Translations under genes and position numbers: made by a program
Shown here: positions 1 through 9,055 of the stretch, one piece after another
Numbering within the stretch: position 1 is the first letter of the stretch
How the letters are laid out: the number at the start of each line of letters is the position of its first letter
Notes under the pieces: model-generated
Database searches by the model: none
Told to the model about the DNA's origin: nothing
Seen by the model: only the letters and a program-made list of their open reading frames with translations
From: Haladaptatus halobius
GTDB taxonomy: Archaea; Halobacteriota; Halobacteria; Halobacteriales; Haladaptataceae
Assembly: GCF_020618475.1 (NCBI RefSeq)
Contig: NZ_CP085340.1
Coordinates: 248,001-312,000, forward strand
Length of the DNA: 64,000 bases
Direction of reading: 5' to 3'

Positions 1-20
1 TAGTATACCGCGACTGGCAT

Positions 21-425
21 GTGATGCTCCCCTGGGAGTTACTCGTGCTCGCACTATTGCCAATTCTTGTCCGCGGGCTGTTCGGGGACGCCCTGGGCAC
101 GTTCGCCTCCTACCTCGCGGTCGCGGGGTTGGCGCTGATCATCAGCGTGGAGCTTCATATGTTCACCTCGATGAAGGTCAGTTCCTGGTTTGCCGTCGTG
201 TTCGTCGTGTTGACGACGATGGCGTCGGCCGCGGCATGGGCGATCGTCCGGTGGAATCTCGACCGGCAGCTCGGTACTGGATTCCTCTCGACGAACGAGG
301 CGCTGATGAGCGAATTCGTCCGGGTTACGCTAGCTGGCCTCGCGGCCGGCATCTTGTTCGACGTGTACTTCAGGCGGCGCGACCGCCGGCTCTGGCGGAC
401 GATCAGACGGACGGTGGGACGATGA
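21..425 (+). CDS. small multi-pass membrane protein
   Basis: Unrecognised protein of 133-134 residues with about four hydrophobic segments (near residues 6-20, 31-45, 56-76 and 100-117) and a very basic tail (RRRDRRLWRTIRR), so it is probably an integral membrane protein with a cytoplasmic C-terminus. The start may be GTG at 21 or the next codon, ATG at 24. Its stop overlaps the start of the next gene in an ATGA, so the two are almost certainly co-translated, and the partner is also a membrane protein. The window edge lies 20 bases upstream, so promoter and upstream operon partners are unseen. Function unknown. Confidence 0.75.
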   Translation: MMLPWELLVLALLPILVRGLFGDALGTFASYLAVAGLALIISVELHMFTSMKVSSWFAVVFVVLTTMASAAAWAIVRWNLDRQLGTGFLSTNEALMSEFVRVTLAGLAAGILFDVYFRRRDRRLWRTIRRTVGR

Positions 426-1054
426 CCTTGCTACCCCGCCCTTCGATCCGAAACCAACGCCGCCTGACTCGGGGGATGCAGCTCATCTTGCTCGGGCTCG
501 TCAGCTACGGGCTGGTCGCTGGCCAGCCGAAGGCGATCATCAACGGCAGCATCGCGCTCCTAATTACGGCCTTGCCCGCGATACTGAAACGCAACTACGC
601 ACTTCCGCTGGATCCGTGGCTCGGGCTGTGGATCACGACCGCCGTGTTCCTGCACATACTCGGGGCGAGGGGCCTGTACGTCCATATCGTGTGGTGGGAC
701 CACCTCACTCACGCGATGTCTGCGTCCCTGATCGCCGGGGGCGGCTACACCGCCGCCCGGGCGATCGACCTCCACAGCGACGAGATCCACATCCCCCGCC
801 GGTTCGCGTTCGCCTACATCTTCATCGTGGTACTGGCGTTCGGGATCATCTGGGAACTGCTCGAGTTCGGTCTGGACTTCACGGCCGAGACGACGGGGCT
901 CACGATGCCCTTGGCACAACACGGTCTCAATGACACGATCCGCGATCTGATGTTCAACTCGGTAGGGGCACTCGTAGTGACGATCTTCGGTCAAGCTCAT
1001 CTCACCGATACCGCCGAAACCATCAGAGAGCGGTTCGCTCGTGACAGAACATAG
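422..1054 (+). CDS. DUF2238 (YjdF-like) membrane protein
   Basis: A 210-residue protein with about six hydrophobic segments. The ATG at 422 overlaps the stop of the preceding gene (ATGA), which is a better start than the much longer open frame beginning at 236. Two signatures recall the DUF2238/YjdF family of putative inner-membrane proteins: WWDHLTH in a central loop (about residues 91-97), and a D-T-x-x-D-L-x-x-N-x-x-G-A pattern (NDTIRDLMFNSVGA) before the last helix. The family has no established biochemical function. The conserved Asp/His residues in the membrane suggest metal or proton handling, but that is inference. Confidence 0.75.
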   Translation: MTLLPRPSIRNQRRLTRGMQLILLGLVSYGLVAGQPKAIINGSIALLITALPAILKRNYALPLDPWLGLWITTAVFLHILGARGLYVHIVWWDHLTHAMSASLIAGGGYTAARAIDLHSDEIHIPRRFAFAYIFIVVLAFGIIWELLEFGLDFTAETTGLTMPLAQHGLNDTIRDLMFNSVGALVVTIFGQAHLTDTAETIRERFARDRT

Positions 1055-1075
1055 CGTTACACGCAATCGAGCGGA

Positions 1076-1101
1076 AGCCCACGAGTTCACTCGTGGGGCT
1101 A
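1076..1101. repeat. hairpin resembling an IS200/IS605-type end
   Basis: An 8-bp perfect stem, CCCACGAG/CTCGTGGG, with a 4-base loop lies just after the stop of the DUF2238 gene. Flanking AGCCC and GGGGCT almost extend it. Haloarchaeal IS200/IS605 elements carry similar 'CCCACG...CGTGGG' hairpins near their ends. No transposase is adjacent, so it could be a solo end or a transcription terminator for the two upstream genes. Confidence 0.35.
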
Positions 1102-1248
1102 AGCGGACACAGCGGCCACAATCAATAGATGTAGGCCGACTAGAATCGTGTCGGGTAGTAGACTCAAGCGAGAAAATTGGGGTGAATTAGGTCGATCTCA
1201 TGAACGAATTCGTAAAAGAGTGCGAATGCATCTCCCGCCGCCCGCCGG

Positions 1249-1362
1249 TTAGTGGCGACGTATCGCGGGACGACTGGGTGCTGCGTGACACAGGTGCTCG
1301 AGTTCCTCATTGGTCAGCCAGACGTTGTATTCGTCTCGCTTGGCCGTGGCCTCTAATCGCAT
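1249..1362 (-). pseudogene. N-terminal stub of a haloarchaeal tyrosine integrase
   Basis: A 37-codon frame begins with ATG at 1362. It reads through residues like KRDEYNVWLTNEELEHL, the typical opening of haloarchaeal XerC/D-like (phage) integrases ('...EYxVWLTxxEl..L'), and then breaks into unrelated sequence and a stop at 1249. Intact members are over 300 residues, so only the N-terminal arm is left. A C-terminal stub of a similar enzyme lies at about 39.9 kb on the same strand. Whether both came from one gene cannot be decided here. Confidence 0.5.
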
Positions 1363-1443
1363 CACACTTGTTTAAGACTGATGTCGGCTACATGATTCGA
1401 ATGACCTCGACCGAGCGCAACTACCGGTTTTTCAACTTCGCGT

Positions 1444-1671
1444 TCACGTGCGTTTTGTAATGAGAGAGTGGTTTCCGACGAGCGGAGATGCTTCGAGTGC
1501 AGCGTCCAGTCCGTCGAACGATGGGCCTGTGACACGGATGAGGAACAGCAACGGGCCGGATTGGAGCTGTTCATCATCTTCGATTTGGACCGTAAGATCG
1601 GGCATAGCACCTGCCACGTCACTCAGCGGCAGTTGTGACGAGTGAAGCCGGAATTCGGCAGTAAGACTCAT
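1444..1671 (-). pseudogene. N-terminal fragment of a Bat/HTH-10 family regulator
   Basis: A 75-residue frame begins MSLTAEFRLHSSQLPL and contains IEDDEQLQSGPLLFLIRV. This pattern opens the large haloarchaeal family of bacterio-opsin-activator (Bat)-like regulators. Those proteins run to about 210-240 residues and end in an HTH_10 DNA-binding domain. Here the frame stops after the first 70 residues and no HTH follows, so this is a truncated relic. It lies about 80 bases from the integrase stub, which suggests that integration or excision removed the rest. Confidence 0.6.
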
Positions 1672-1826
1672 ACACTACTCGATAAGCGGAAAAGAGGTAA
1701 GACTCTATCGTGACGTATCATCTGGAACTGGCTGCCAATCCAAGCGATTATATTTAACCTAGTCGCCTACAGGATCCTGAGGCCGAGTGAATGAGATAGG
1801 GACATCGTTCCCCCGACTGTTCTCGG

Positions 1827-3764
1827 TTAACTCGGCTTGTAATCCTCGATCAACCCACCTTGAAGCACAATTTCGACCTGGCGCGGACTCAGGCTGTGCT
1901 CGGCCGTAAACGTCGAATCCTGCGTGGCGTTGCGCACCGTGACCTTGGAGTCTTCTTGCATTTCCTCGCGAATATCGGGCAGTTCGAGGGTATCGCCCTG
2001 GTCAATGCTGTCGTAGTCGCTTCGATCAGTGAACTCGAGCGGCACGATGCCGAAGTTCACAAGATTTTGCCAGTGGATGCGCGCGTAGCTGACGGCCAGT
2101 GCGGCCCGCATCCCCAGATAGTAGGGGGCCAAAGCCGCATGCTCGCGCGAACTCCCCTGCCCGTAGTTCGACCCACCGACGACCAGCCACGGCGCCCCTT
2201 CGTCCTGTGCTCGCTTGTAGAAGCCCTGCTCAACCTGGTCGAACACCCACTCGCTGATCCTCGGGATGTTCGACCGATAGGGGAGGACGTCCGAGCCGGC
2301 GGGCATGATCTCATCTGTCGAGATGTCGTCACCGACTTTCATCAACACGGGCCCGGTGATGGCGTCCGGAACACGTTCGAACTCCGGCAGTGATTTCACG
2401 TTAGGTCCCTTCTCCAGTTCGCCACCCGGGTTCACCGGCGGCGGACTCAGCGCCGATTCGTCCACGATAATCTCCTCGGGCTCAGTCCACTCCGGATACT
2501 CGATGCCGTGCGTTTCTTCGAGGGTGCGCGGGTCGGTGATCTCACCAGTGAGCGCACTCGCAGCCGCAGTCTCGGGACTGCACAGGAACACGCTATCCTC
2601 GCGGGTGCCGGTACGCCCTGGGAAGTTTCGTGGAACCGTTCGGAGGCTGTTGCGGCCGGACGCGGGTGCCTGGCCCATCCCGATACAGCCATTACACCCT
2701 GCTTGGTGGACGCGAGCGCCGCTCGCGTATAACTCACCGAGATGTCCCATCTCCGTCAAATTCTCCAGCATCTGCCGAGAGGTAGGGTTCACGTCGAAAC
2801 TGACCGCCGACGGAACGCGCTCCCCGTCCATGATCATCGCCGGCACTGCGAAATCCCGAAGCCCTGGGTTCGCGCTGGACCCGATGTACGACTGATAGAG
2901 GTCCTCACCCGCCACGTCTGCCACCGGAACGACGTTGCCGGGGCTGGACGGCTTGGCGATCAACGGGTCGATCTCGTCGAGGTGAATCGTCTCTGTCACG
3001 TGGTACTTGGCATCGTCGTCGGCGCGCAACTCCCGGAACGCGTCCTCGCGCTTCTGTTGGGCGAGGAACCGTCTCACGGCGTCGTCGGCCGGGAACACCG
3101 TGCTGGTCGCACCGAGCTCGGTCCCCATGTTAGCGATCACGTGGCGGTCCATCGCGGTCAGTGTGTCCAGCCCGGGGCCGTGATACTCGATAACGCGGCC
3201 GACGCCACCGTCGACGTCGTGGCGGCGCAACATCTCCAAAATCACGTCCTTGGCGCTACACCAGTCGGGCAGTTCGCCGCGCAACTCCACGCCCCAGACC
3301 TCCGGTGCGTTCACATGGTAGGGTTCGCCGGCCATCGCCATGGCGATGTCAAGGCCGCCGGAGCCGATTGCGAGCATCCCCATCGCACCCGCAGCTGGCG
3401 TGTGCGAGTCTGACCCCAGCAGCGTCTTGCCTGGCACGCCGAACCGCTCCTGGTGGACGGGGTGTGAAACCCCGTTTCCGGCAGGCGAGTACCAGACACC
3501 CCACTTCTCGCAGGCACTGTTCAAGAACAGATGGTCGTCGGGGTTCTTGTTGTCCTCCTGAATCAGGTTGTGGTCGACATACTGTGCGGAGAGCTCGCTT
3601 TCGAGGTGCTCGACGTTCATCGCCTCGAGTTCGAGCATCACCATCGTCCCGGTGGCGTCTTGCGTGAGCGTCTGATCGATCTCTATTGCGATCTCCTCGC
3701 CCGGCTCCATCTGGCCGTCGACGAGATGGTCCTCGATGAGCTTCTCGGTTACTGTTCCAGGCAT
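1827..3764 (-). CDS. acn: aconitate hydratase (aconitase)
   Basis: A 645-residue protein that interconverts citrate and isocitrate in the TCA cycle, in the cytoplasm. The ATG at 3764 (MPGTVTEKLIEDHL) matches the usual haloarchaeal aconitase N-terminus; the open frame continues 25 codons upstream but that part is not conserved-looking. Iron-sulfur ligands are visible: Cys in LNSACEK, and the pair in QAGCNGCIGMG. The substrate-binding stretch LGSDSHTPAAGAMGM and the C-terminal swivel-domain motif VVGGSNYGQGSSREHAAL are intact. Length and domain order are normal. It has no operon partner. It is the clearest core-metabolism gene in the window, which argues against the whole region being a plasmid or provirus. 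Confidence 0.95.
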   Translation of the reverse strand: MPGTVTEKLIEDHLVDGQMEPGEEIAIEIDQTLTQDATGTMVMLELEAMNVEHLESELSAQYVDHNLIQEDNKNPDDHLFLNSACEKWGVWYSPAGNGVSHPVHQERFGVPGKTLLGSDSHTPAAGAMGMLAIGSGGLDIAMAMAGEPYHVNAPEVWGVELRGELPDWCSAKDVILEMLRRHDVDGGVGRVIEYHGPGLDTLTAMDRHVIANMGTELGATSTVFPADDAVRRFLAQQKREDAFRELRADDDAKYHVTETIHLDEIDPLIAKPSSPGNVVPVADVAGEDLYQSYIGSSANPGLRDFAVPAMIMDGERVPSAVSFDVNPTSRQMLENLTEMGHLGELYASGARVHQAGCNGCIGMGQAPASGRNSLRTVPRNFPGRTGTREDSVFLCSPETAAASALTGEITDPRTLEETHGIEYPEWTEPEEIIVDESALSPPPVNPGGELEKGPNVKSLPEFERVPDAITGPVLMKVGDDISTDEIMPAGSDVLPYRSNIPRISEWVFDQVEQGFYKRAQDEGAPWLVVGGSNYGQGSSREHAALAPYYLGMRAALAVSYARIHWQNLVNFGIVPLEFTDRSDYDSIDQGDTLELPDIREEMQEDSKVTVRNATQDSTFTAEHSLSPRQVEIVLQGGLIEDYKPS

Positions 3765-4187
3765 GGGTAGAGAGACGGCCAGTGTCCCCTTTGTTCTTGT
3801 GACACACTTCCACACCACAATGTGAATGCCAACAGCCACCCGCGAGGGAGAAAACGATAGCAGTATCGAATGAGGACGCTGAGATGATTTAAGCTCGCTT
3901 CACAAACTCACCTATCAGATGTCTCATGTCGTCTACTATCATCCCCAAGCCGAGAACTTCTCGCTGAATTATAGCCTGGTCTCTCGAGCAGATCTACCCC
4001 CCGGCAAACAGATTCAGACGGCACAACGAGACTCATGGGTTATCCGTCTGAAACCCCCGTCTACGTCCTGTATAAGAGAGACACGGAAATCGGAGACGCG
4101 AACGAGATTGATTTCGAAAGGGAGTGATTTCACTCAAAACCAGGGTGAACGATCAGAGAAATATCTGATCTACCAGCTCTATCTGTA
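3765..4187. other. intergenic region, nothing recognised
   Basis: Promoter side of the aconitase gene followed by non-coding sequence. The one long plus-strand frame here (3919-4311) runs through a copy of the interspersed repeat, has no family resemblance and is judged spurious. Confidence 0.5.
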
Positions 4188-4277
4188 CCACGAACTCCAC
4201 ATAGATCGATACAAGGGTTCCGGGGTCAGTTCACTGTCGTATGTGGATTTAGGTGGTAGAGAATCGACTTCACGCGG
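4188..4277 (+). repeat. interspersed repeat, copy 1 (diverged)
   Basis: A diverged copy of the ~90-bp same-strand repeat: CGAACTCCACATAGATCGAT, then a GGTTCCGGGG core, then ATTTAGGTGG and GAATCGACTTCA. It ends 15 bases before the stop of the minus-strand gene at 4292. Confidence 0.6.
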
Positions 4278-4291
4278 ATTAGAGCGCCTAT

Positions 4292-4504
4292 TCACCAGAA
4301 TGACTTTCTGATTCGACTTCGATAATACCCTCTCACGAGAACTGCAAGGAAAAAGATCATCCCGATGAATATGAGTACCGTATCGAGATCGGAGCCATCT
4401 CGTACCAAATAGAATCGAAGGGATGCCAGAAGGAGGATGAGGCCAGCAAATCCGACGCTCTTCAGCCAACTTTTCGTCTTTGCTAAAAGATACAGAATAG
4501 TCAA
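4292..4504 (-). CDS. small two-helix membrane protein
   Basis: About 70 residues with two hydrophobic segments (SVGFAGLILLLASLRFYLV and DTVLIFIGMIFFLAVLV) and a basic tail. The chosen start is a TTG at 4504 whose bases overlap the TGA of the upstream membrane-protein frame (TTGA), as in translationally coupled pairs. The open frame extends to 4594 but antisense-like residues there make a longer start less likely. Function unknown; it probably belongs with its frameshifted neighbour. Confidence 0.5.
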   Translation of the reverse strand: MTILYLLAKTKSWLKSVGFAGLILLLASLRFYLVRDGSDLDTVLIFIGMIFFLAVLVRGYYRSRIRKSFW

Positions 4505-4976
4505 CGTGCTCCTAGTCGCGTTGCCAATTGATTGATAACGGTACCGGAGAGGTAGGCGAGTGTCCCGCCGATGACCGCAAATAGAAACCCCCACTTGACA
4601 CCATATTCAAGTCCCCCAAGTAACTCGGCACGAGCAGAGGTATAGCCGAAATCCATCATCCTTGGATGACTATATCGGGAGGCAATCACCCATTCGCCAC
4701 TGAGGTAGCCAATAAATGGTGGGAAAACAAACCACCAGAATCCGATTAGCCACAGCGAACCGATGGTCGGGCCGATTCCGGTACCCAACCATCCCGCAAC
4801 GACAGCAACTCTAAGTGCAACCGCAATCCAGCCGGCCGAGAGGTCAACATCCATTCCAAGCAGAAACCCGCCAGACGCGAGTACCAATAAAAGATCACCG
4901 GAACGATGATGGCACGTCGAGTGTGGGCATCACCGACAACGTGCTGCCAGAACCGACCATTTTCGTGGTGTTTCAT
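4501..4976 (-). pseudogene. frameshifted multi-pass membrane protein
   Basis: Two overlapping frames make one plausible protein. Frame one starts at ATG 4976 (MKHHENGRFWQHVVGDAHTR) and reads well to VPVIF near 4893. Frame two continues LVLASGGFLLGMDVDLSAGW through four hydrophobic segments to the stop at 4501. Joining them needs one extra base in the run ATCTTTTATTGG, so a single-base deletion next to a T run is the likely cause (or a sequencing error). Joined length would be about 158 residues. No family was recognised. Confidence 0.6.
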
Positions 4977-5067
4977 TATGATTATATTAGACAGTGATAT
5001 TAATAATTGTTTCGTGAAGGCAGTGAGACACATGTCCATGGAGTATTAAATCCCTGCACAGGTTTCC

Positions 5068-5126
5068 CTACGACCTGTGCATAGATCGATTGGGAGGTAC
5101 CGTGGTAGGTCTACTTCCACTTATTC
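5068..5126 (+). repeat. interspersed repeat, copy 2 (5' half)
   Basis: CGACCTGTGCATAGATCGAT, the GGTACC core and GTCTACTTCCACTTA match the family consensus. The 3' third (TTAGGCGGCAGAAAATCGGC) is missing. It lies between the start of the frameshifted membrane gene and the 3' end of the symporter gene. Confidence 0.75.
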
Positions 5127-5153
5127 GTGAATGAACACTACTAGACAAAAAAT

Positions 5154-6587
5154 TTATTCGACTGTGGGAGATATCTCGGTATCATTCAGCCACTGTTGGA
5201 GTTTCTCCCTGGCCGGCGGACCGGTAACGTAGCTCACCACGACGAAAGTGAGAAAGCTAGCTGCGAGCCCGTAGAGAATCGGGAGGTCGGAGCCAAACCC
5301 ATATAGACTCAGACTGGCGATGACGACAGTACCACTAACCAGGATTGAAGAAAGTGCGCCCTGCCAAGTCGCCCGCTTCCAGAAGAACGCGCCGAACACG
5401 GGCACGAATATACAGCCCGTGAGCAGGTCGTATGCAAGCACGAGCGCATCGACAACGTTTCCGATACGGACGGCCGCATAGATCATGACCAGGCCGAGTG
5501 CGACGATCAGCCCGCGGGAAACGGTCGTGTATGTCGCGTCAGAGGCATCGGGGGCGATAAAGCGCTTGTACACGTCGTTGGTTAGCAGAGTACTCGAAGC
5601 GAGGAGCGCGGAATCGGCCGTCGACATCATCGCCGAGACGAAACCGGCCAATATCAGGCCGGAGAGTCCGACGGGGATCACCCGAAGGATCATCCGAGGG
5701 AGCGCTAACTCCGGATCCTGGAGGTTGGGGAGCAACACGAGGGCCATCATGCCGAGGAATGCCGTCGTGACGCCGTAAACGATGGAGTAAACGCCTGCGA
5801 TAATCGTCCCGGTTCGCGCCACGTCGGCGTCCTTCGCCGTGAACACGCGTTGCCAAATGTCTTGGCCGATCATAATACCGAGCACGTACAGCAGGAAGTA
5901 GCCAGCGATGGTTCGCCATCCAATGGCCGTGACGCTGAAAAAAGAGGGATCGAGATCGGCGGCCAGCGTCGAAAAGCCGCCAATGGAATTGAGCCCGAAC
6001 GGCACCGCGAGGAAGAAAATGCCGACGGTCATGATGCACCACTGGACGAAGTCGGTGATCGTCACGGTAAGCATTCCACCGAGCGCCGTGTACGCAATCA
6101 CGATGATACCGGCAATGATGATCATCTGACTTTGATTGGTTCCGAAGAGTACGCTCAGAATTTTCCCGATCGCGATCGTCTGAGTAATCGCGATCGTAAG
6201 CGCGTACACGCCAGCGATCACGGCACCGATCGTGCCCGAGTACTTGTCAAAGCGCCGTTCGAGCACCCCGCCGAGCGAGAACGCACGGAGGTTGGCTAGC
6301 TTCGTCGATATCAAGATGCCGAGGACGATCGTTCCGATGCCGAGCGAGACGACTAACCAGGCTCCTGAGATTCCGTGCTGATAACCGAGTCCTCCGCCAC
6401 CAATCGTCGAAGCACCGCCGAGGATCACGGCGGACATGACTGGGATATACATCCAGATCGGGATGTTTCGTCCCGCGACCAGGTAGTCGTCCAAGGTGTC
6501 GGACTTTTTATATCCCCAATAGCCGATACCGACCATCCCAGCCATATACACGATGAGAATACCAATATCGATGCTAGATGCGACCAT
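5154..6587 (-). CDS. sodium:solute symporter (SSS family)
   Basis: A 477-residue protein from ATG 6587 (MVASSIDIGILIVYMAGMVG); an upstream in-frame ATG at 6626 adds a charged, unlikely leader. It has about 13 hydrophobic segments and SSS (TC 2.A.21) hallmarks: DDYLVAGRNIPIW after helix 1, GGASTIGGGGLGYQHG in helix 2, and SADSALLASSTLLTNDVYKRF near the sodium-site helix 8. It should import an organic solute with Na+. The next gene on the same strand encodes an agmatinase-family enzyme, so a guanidino compound such as agmatine or guanidinobutyrate is the likely substrate. That is inferred from context. Confidence 0.9.
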   Translation of the reverse strand: MVASSIDIGILIVYMAGMVGIGYWGYKKSDTLDDYLVAGRNIPIWMYIPVMSAVILGGASTIGGGGLGYQHGISGAWLVVSLGIGTIVLGILISTKLANLRAFSLGGVLERRFDKYSGTIGAVIAGVYALTIAITQTIAIGKILSVLFGTNQSQMIIIAGIIVIAYTALGGMLTVTITDFVQWCIMTVGIFFLAVPFGLNSIGGFSTLAADLDPSFFSVTAIGWRTIAGYFLLYVLGIMIGQDIWQRVFTAKDADVARTGTIIAGVYSIVYGVTTAFLGMMALVLLPNLQDPELALPRMILRVIPVGLSGLILAGFVSAMMSTADSALLASSTLLTNDVYKRFIAPDASDATYTTVSRGLIVALGLVMIYAAVRIGNVVDALVLAYDLLTGCIFVPVFGAFFWKRATWQGALSSILVSGTVVIASLSLYGFGSDLPILYGLAASFLTFVVVSYVTGPPAREKLQQWLNDTEISPTVE

Positions 6588-6787
6588 GGCACGTGATTGC
6601 CACCCTCTTGTCTTAAGAATTCGCACCTATACTCGACAAATACTTTCTACTAACACAATATATTCGTCCCGCGAGTTTTCAACATCGAGGTATCACAATG
6701 TCGATCCGCGAGTGGACGATCCCGTACTTCTCGTCGAAATTAAGGAGTCTGCACATGGGAGTGATTTATTGCAGTCATCGTATTCGC

Positions 6788-7804
6788 TCACTCGACGAAC
6801 TGTCGTTCGATAAGCGTGAGTAGGAGGTATGCCGCAAGCCGTTGCGTACCCTCGGTCGGATCGTACGTCGGAGCCACTTCCATCAGATCGACGGCTTCGA
6901 CCGCCTCGTGACCCCCGAGAATATCCATGATGGCGTGAGCCTCACGTGCGTCGAGTCCGCCTGGTTCAGGCGTTCCCGTTCCCGGTGCGACACTCGGATC
7001 GACCGAATCGATATCGAAGGTAACGTAGACTGCGTCTGTCTCCGCTGCCGCGGCTTCGATCGCATCCGTCGCAACTGCCTTGATGCCGCGTTCGCGAACG
7101 TCCCTCATCGTGTACAAATTAAGCCCAGTATCATCGGCGAACTCGAAGAAGTCTGGGCTCTCGTAACCGCGGATGCCGACCTGGCTTATATTCTCGTAGT
7201 CGCTGTACTCGGACTCTGCGATCAACCTCGTACTTGAGCCGTGAAAGTGCTTGCCGTAGATGGCGCTCTCTTCGGTAGTATCGGTGTGGGCATCTATCTG
7301 CACGAGTCCCACCGAATCGGCATCGCGACTGGCCGCGAAGCCACGAAATGCTGGAAAAGTACAGTAGTGGTCACCACCAATCATAAGTGGGAACACGTTC
7401 TCTGCTGCGGTCGCGATATGGGCGGTGATACTCTCGGCTGTGAGTTCGTAGTCCATCGGAAAGACCGGGATATCACCACAGTCAACGATGGATAACTGAG
7501 AATAATCGACCTGCGCTCCCGTATCCATATTTGTTAGTCCGCCTTTGTACCCTGAGAGGTATGCCCACCAACCACTAGCTTCGCGGACGGCCTGTGGGCC
7601 GTAGCGAGCGCCAGGCCGGTTGCTAACTGCACTGTCGTACGGCACACCTAGAACAGCAACATCAACATCGTCTTCGTCAGAGATATTCTCGACGTTCCCC
7701 GGCTCAGCTTTAAGGAACGTGTCGAATCCCGCGTACGGTAGTTCGACATCCGCCTCTGGATGGCTCTCTTTGAATGCGGCGGCATTCATTCGATTACGGC
7801 TCAT
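6788..7804 (-). CDS. agmatinase/arginase-family ureohydrolase
   Basis: A 338-residue Mn-dependent ureohydrolase. The three metal-binding motifs are complete: GGDH (143-146), DAHTD (171-175) with the HFHGS loop after it, and DIDSVDPSVAPG (264-275). The N-terminal stretch VLGVPYDSAVSNRPGARYGP is typical of the agmatinase/guanidinobutyrase/guanidinopropionase branch rather than of arginase. It would hydrolyse a guanidino compound to urea and an amine. It sits 200 bp upstream of the SSS symporter on the same strand, so import and hydrolysis are probably coupled. Exact substrate cannot be read from the sequence. Confidence 0.9.
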   Translation of the reverse strand: MSRNRMNAAAFKESHPEADVELPYAGFDTFLKAEPGNVENISDEDDVDVAVLGVPYDSAVSNRPGARYGPQAVREASGWWAYLSGYKGGLTNMDTGAQVDYSQLSIVDCGDIPVFPMDYELTAESITAHIATAAENVFPLMIGGDHYCTFPAFRGFAASRDADSVGLVQIDAHTDTTEESAIYGKHFHGSSTRLIAESEYSDYENISQVGIRGYESPDFFEFADDTGLNLYTMRDVRERGIKAVATDAIEAAAAETDAVYVTFDIDSVDPSVAPGTGTPEPGGLDAREAHAIMDILGGHEAVEAVDLMEVAPTYDPTEGTQRLAAYLLLTLIERQFVE

Positions 7805-8240
7805 TTCTCGATCACCGTCCGGGTGCTATTGCGTCCGTTCTCCGGCACCGTTCGTCTGTTTAAGCTGCTCAGTTGATTACTGGGTGAAAGTGCGTATTCG
7901 GTCGATTCGTGATTCGATAGTAGCTCTAACTGTTGACGTGACATTGACATTCCCTCGTACCGGCACGTAGGTTCCATCTGTGGGATGCGATAGCAAATAG
8001 GTAAACTTTTACCCATACTCCATCCGTCGTTTGCGTTCCAGGAACAGGATTGTAGCAGTGTCGTCTGCGATCTCACGAAATAATAAGCATTACCGACAAG
8101 ACGATGAAGAAAAATGCTATTTCCTGTCCAATAAGAAATCGCCGTGAATTCACTGGTGTGATTTCACCTATTGTATCATAGTTACAAACGGTACCGATGC
8201 TGAGAAAGGCCTCATGAAAAACCGGAGACAGATGAGTAGC
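7805..8240. other. upstream region of the ureohydrolase gene, no gene recognised
   Basis: The minus-strand frame 7801-8076 overlaps the ureohydrolase start and has no recognisable content. The frame 8073-8381 runs through a repeat copy and is also considered spurious. Confidence 0.4.
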
Positions 8241-8330
8241 GTTTGCCCATAGACCGATAAGAGGGGGTACTGGGGGTGGTTCACTTCCACTTATGAGGTT
8301 AGGCGGCAGAAAATCGGGTTCATGCTGATG
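8241..8330 (+). repeat. interspersed repeat, copy 3
   Basis: Nearly full-length: CCCATAGACCGAT, GGGGGTACTGGGGGT, GTTCACTTCCACTTATGAGG, TTAGGCGGCAGAAAATCGGG, TTCATGC. It has two extra bases in the G-rich centre. It ends 16 bases before the stop of the minus-strand gene at 8347. Confidence 0.8.
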
Positions 8331-8346
8331 AGAGAGCGTGAAGTTA

Positions 8347-8766
8347 TCATTCGCGTTCAAAGCCGTACCAAACCGCGGCATAGCTGAGAATCAGCGGCAC
8401 CAATTCAATGCGATAGGGGCAAGCAACAGCACATTGGTATGGTTCACTGGATAATTCAAGAGTAGGCCCGGTAACTGACCAGCGGAGAAAGACTTTGAGG
8501 TTGCTCCACGGGTCGTATCCTGGCGGCGTCGAACAGCCCATCGTAAGGCACCTTCCAGTACTCAATAAATCGAATGCCGCGATCACAAATAAGGAGCTGG
8601 CTGCGACGATAGCAAACGGATGTGCAACATCGATTGCCAGCACTGCATACCCGCCGGCAAAGACGATGGCAAGCACAACTATCCCAGCGAGGTAGATTCC
8701 GGGGGTTGGAATAACCTCAACGAAGGCGATTCCGAGGATCGAAGCAGTCACCCCAGCCCATACCAC
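8347..8766 (-). CDS. conserved-looking membrane protein
   Basis: A 139-residue protein with four hydrophobic segments (around residues 2-16, 22-45, 47-65 and 118-133) and one loop with two cysteines (GRCLTMGCSTPPGYDPW). It starts at ATG 8766 and has no operon partner. The loop with two Cys followed by a second pair (QCAVACPY) could form disulfides outside the cell or bind a metal, but no family was recognised and function is unknown. Confidence 0.65.
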   Translation of the reverse strand: MVWAGVTASILGIAFVEVIPTPGIYLAGIVVLAIVFAGGYAVLAIDVAHPFAIVAASSLFVIAAFDLLSTGRCLTMGCSTPPGYDPWSNLKVFLRWSVTGPTLELSSEPYQCAVACPYRIELVPLILSYAAVWYGFERE

Positions 8767-8855
8767 AATGACATGCTAGGAGGGAAACTGATGCCTCGAT
8801 CCCCTTGGCAGGTAACCCATATTTTACGATGAAACACTATTCAGTGATAAATCCG
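8767..8855. other. promoter side of the membrane-protein gene
   Basis: Short non-coding stretch; the TTTTACGATGAAACAC segment is AT-rich but no clear box was singled out. Confidence 0.3.
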
Positions 8856-8941
8856 CACTACGAACTGCGCATAGATCGAGTCGGGGGTCCCGTGGGAAGT
8901 CCACTTCCGCTTATGATTTCATAGAGAAATCGATTCCGGAT
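8856..8941 (+). repeat. interspersed repeat, copy 4
   Basis: One of the best 5' halves: CGAACTGCGCATAGATCGAG, TCGGGGGTCCCGTGGGAAGT, CCACTTCCGCTTATG. The 3' third is degenerate (AGAGAAATCGATTCCGG). It lies 90 bp upstream of the start of the 8347-8766 gene. Confidence 0.8.
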
Positions 8942-9055
8942 GTGAGTATAATAACTTGAGAAGATTGAGAGCACTCGTCGCTTTCCTTGTAATATAGTTG
9001 TATCCCTCAGCTTCTCATCTAGCGACATAATGAGAAGAATTCCCAATAATCATGA

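Noticed and set aside
236-1054. Longer reading of the DUF2238 gene from 236
   Set aside because: The first 60 codons overlap the upstream gene in another frame and lack membrane character; ATG 422 overlaps the upstream stop and fits the family.
560-1090. 176-codon minus-strand frame
   Set aside because: Antisense shadow of the DUF2238 gene with proline/arginine-rich nonsense.
1860-3413. Plus-strand frames opposite aconitase
   Set aside because: Antisense shadows in a GC-rich gene.
3919-4311. 130-codon plus-strand frame
   Set aside because: Runs through repeat copy 1; the repeat's HELRIDR-like reading is shared by several copies but is broken by stops in most, so it is not coding.
8073-8381. 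102-codon minus-strand frame
   Set aside because: Most of it is repeat copy 3 read backwards.
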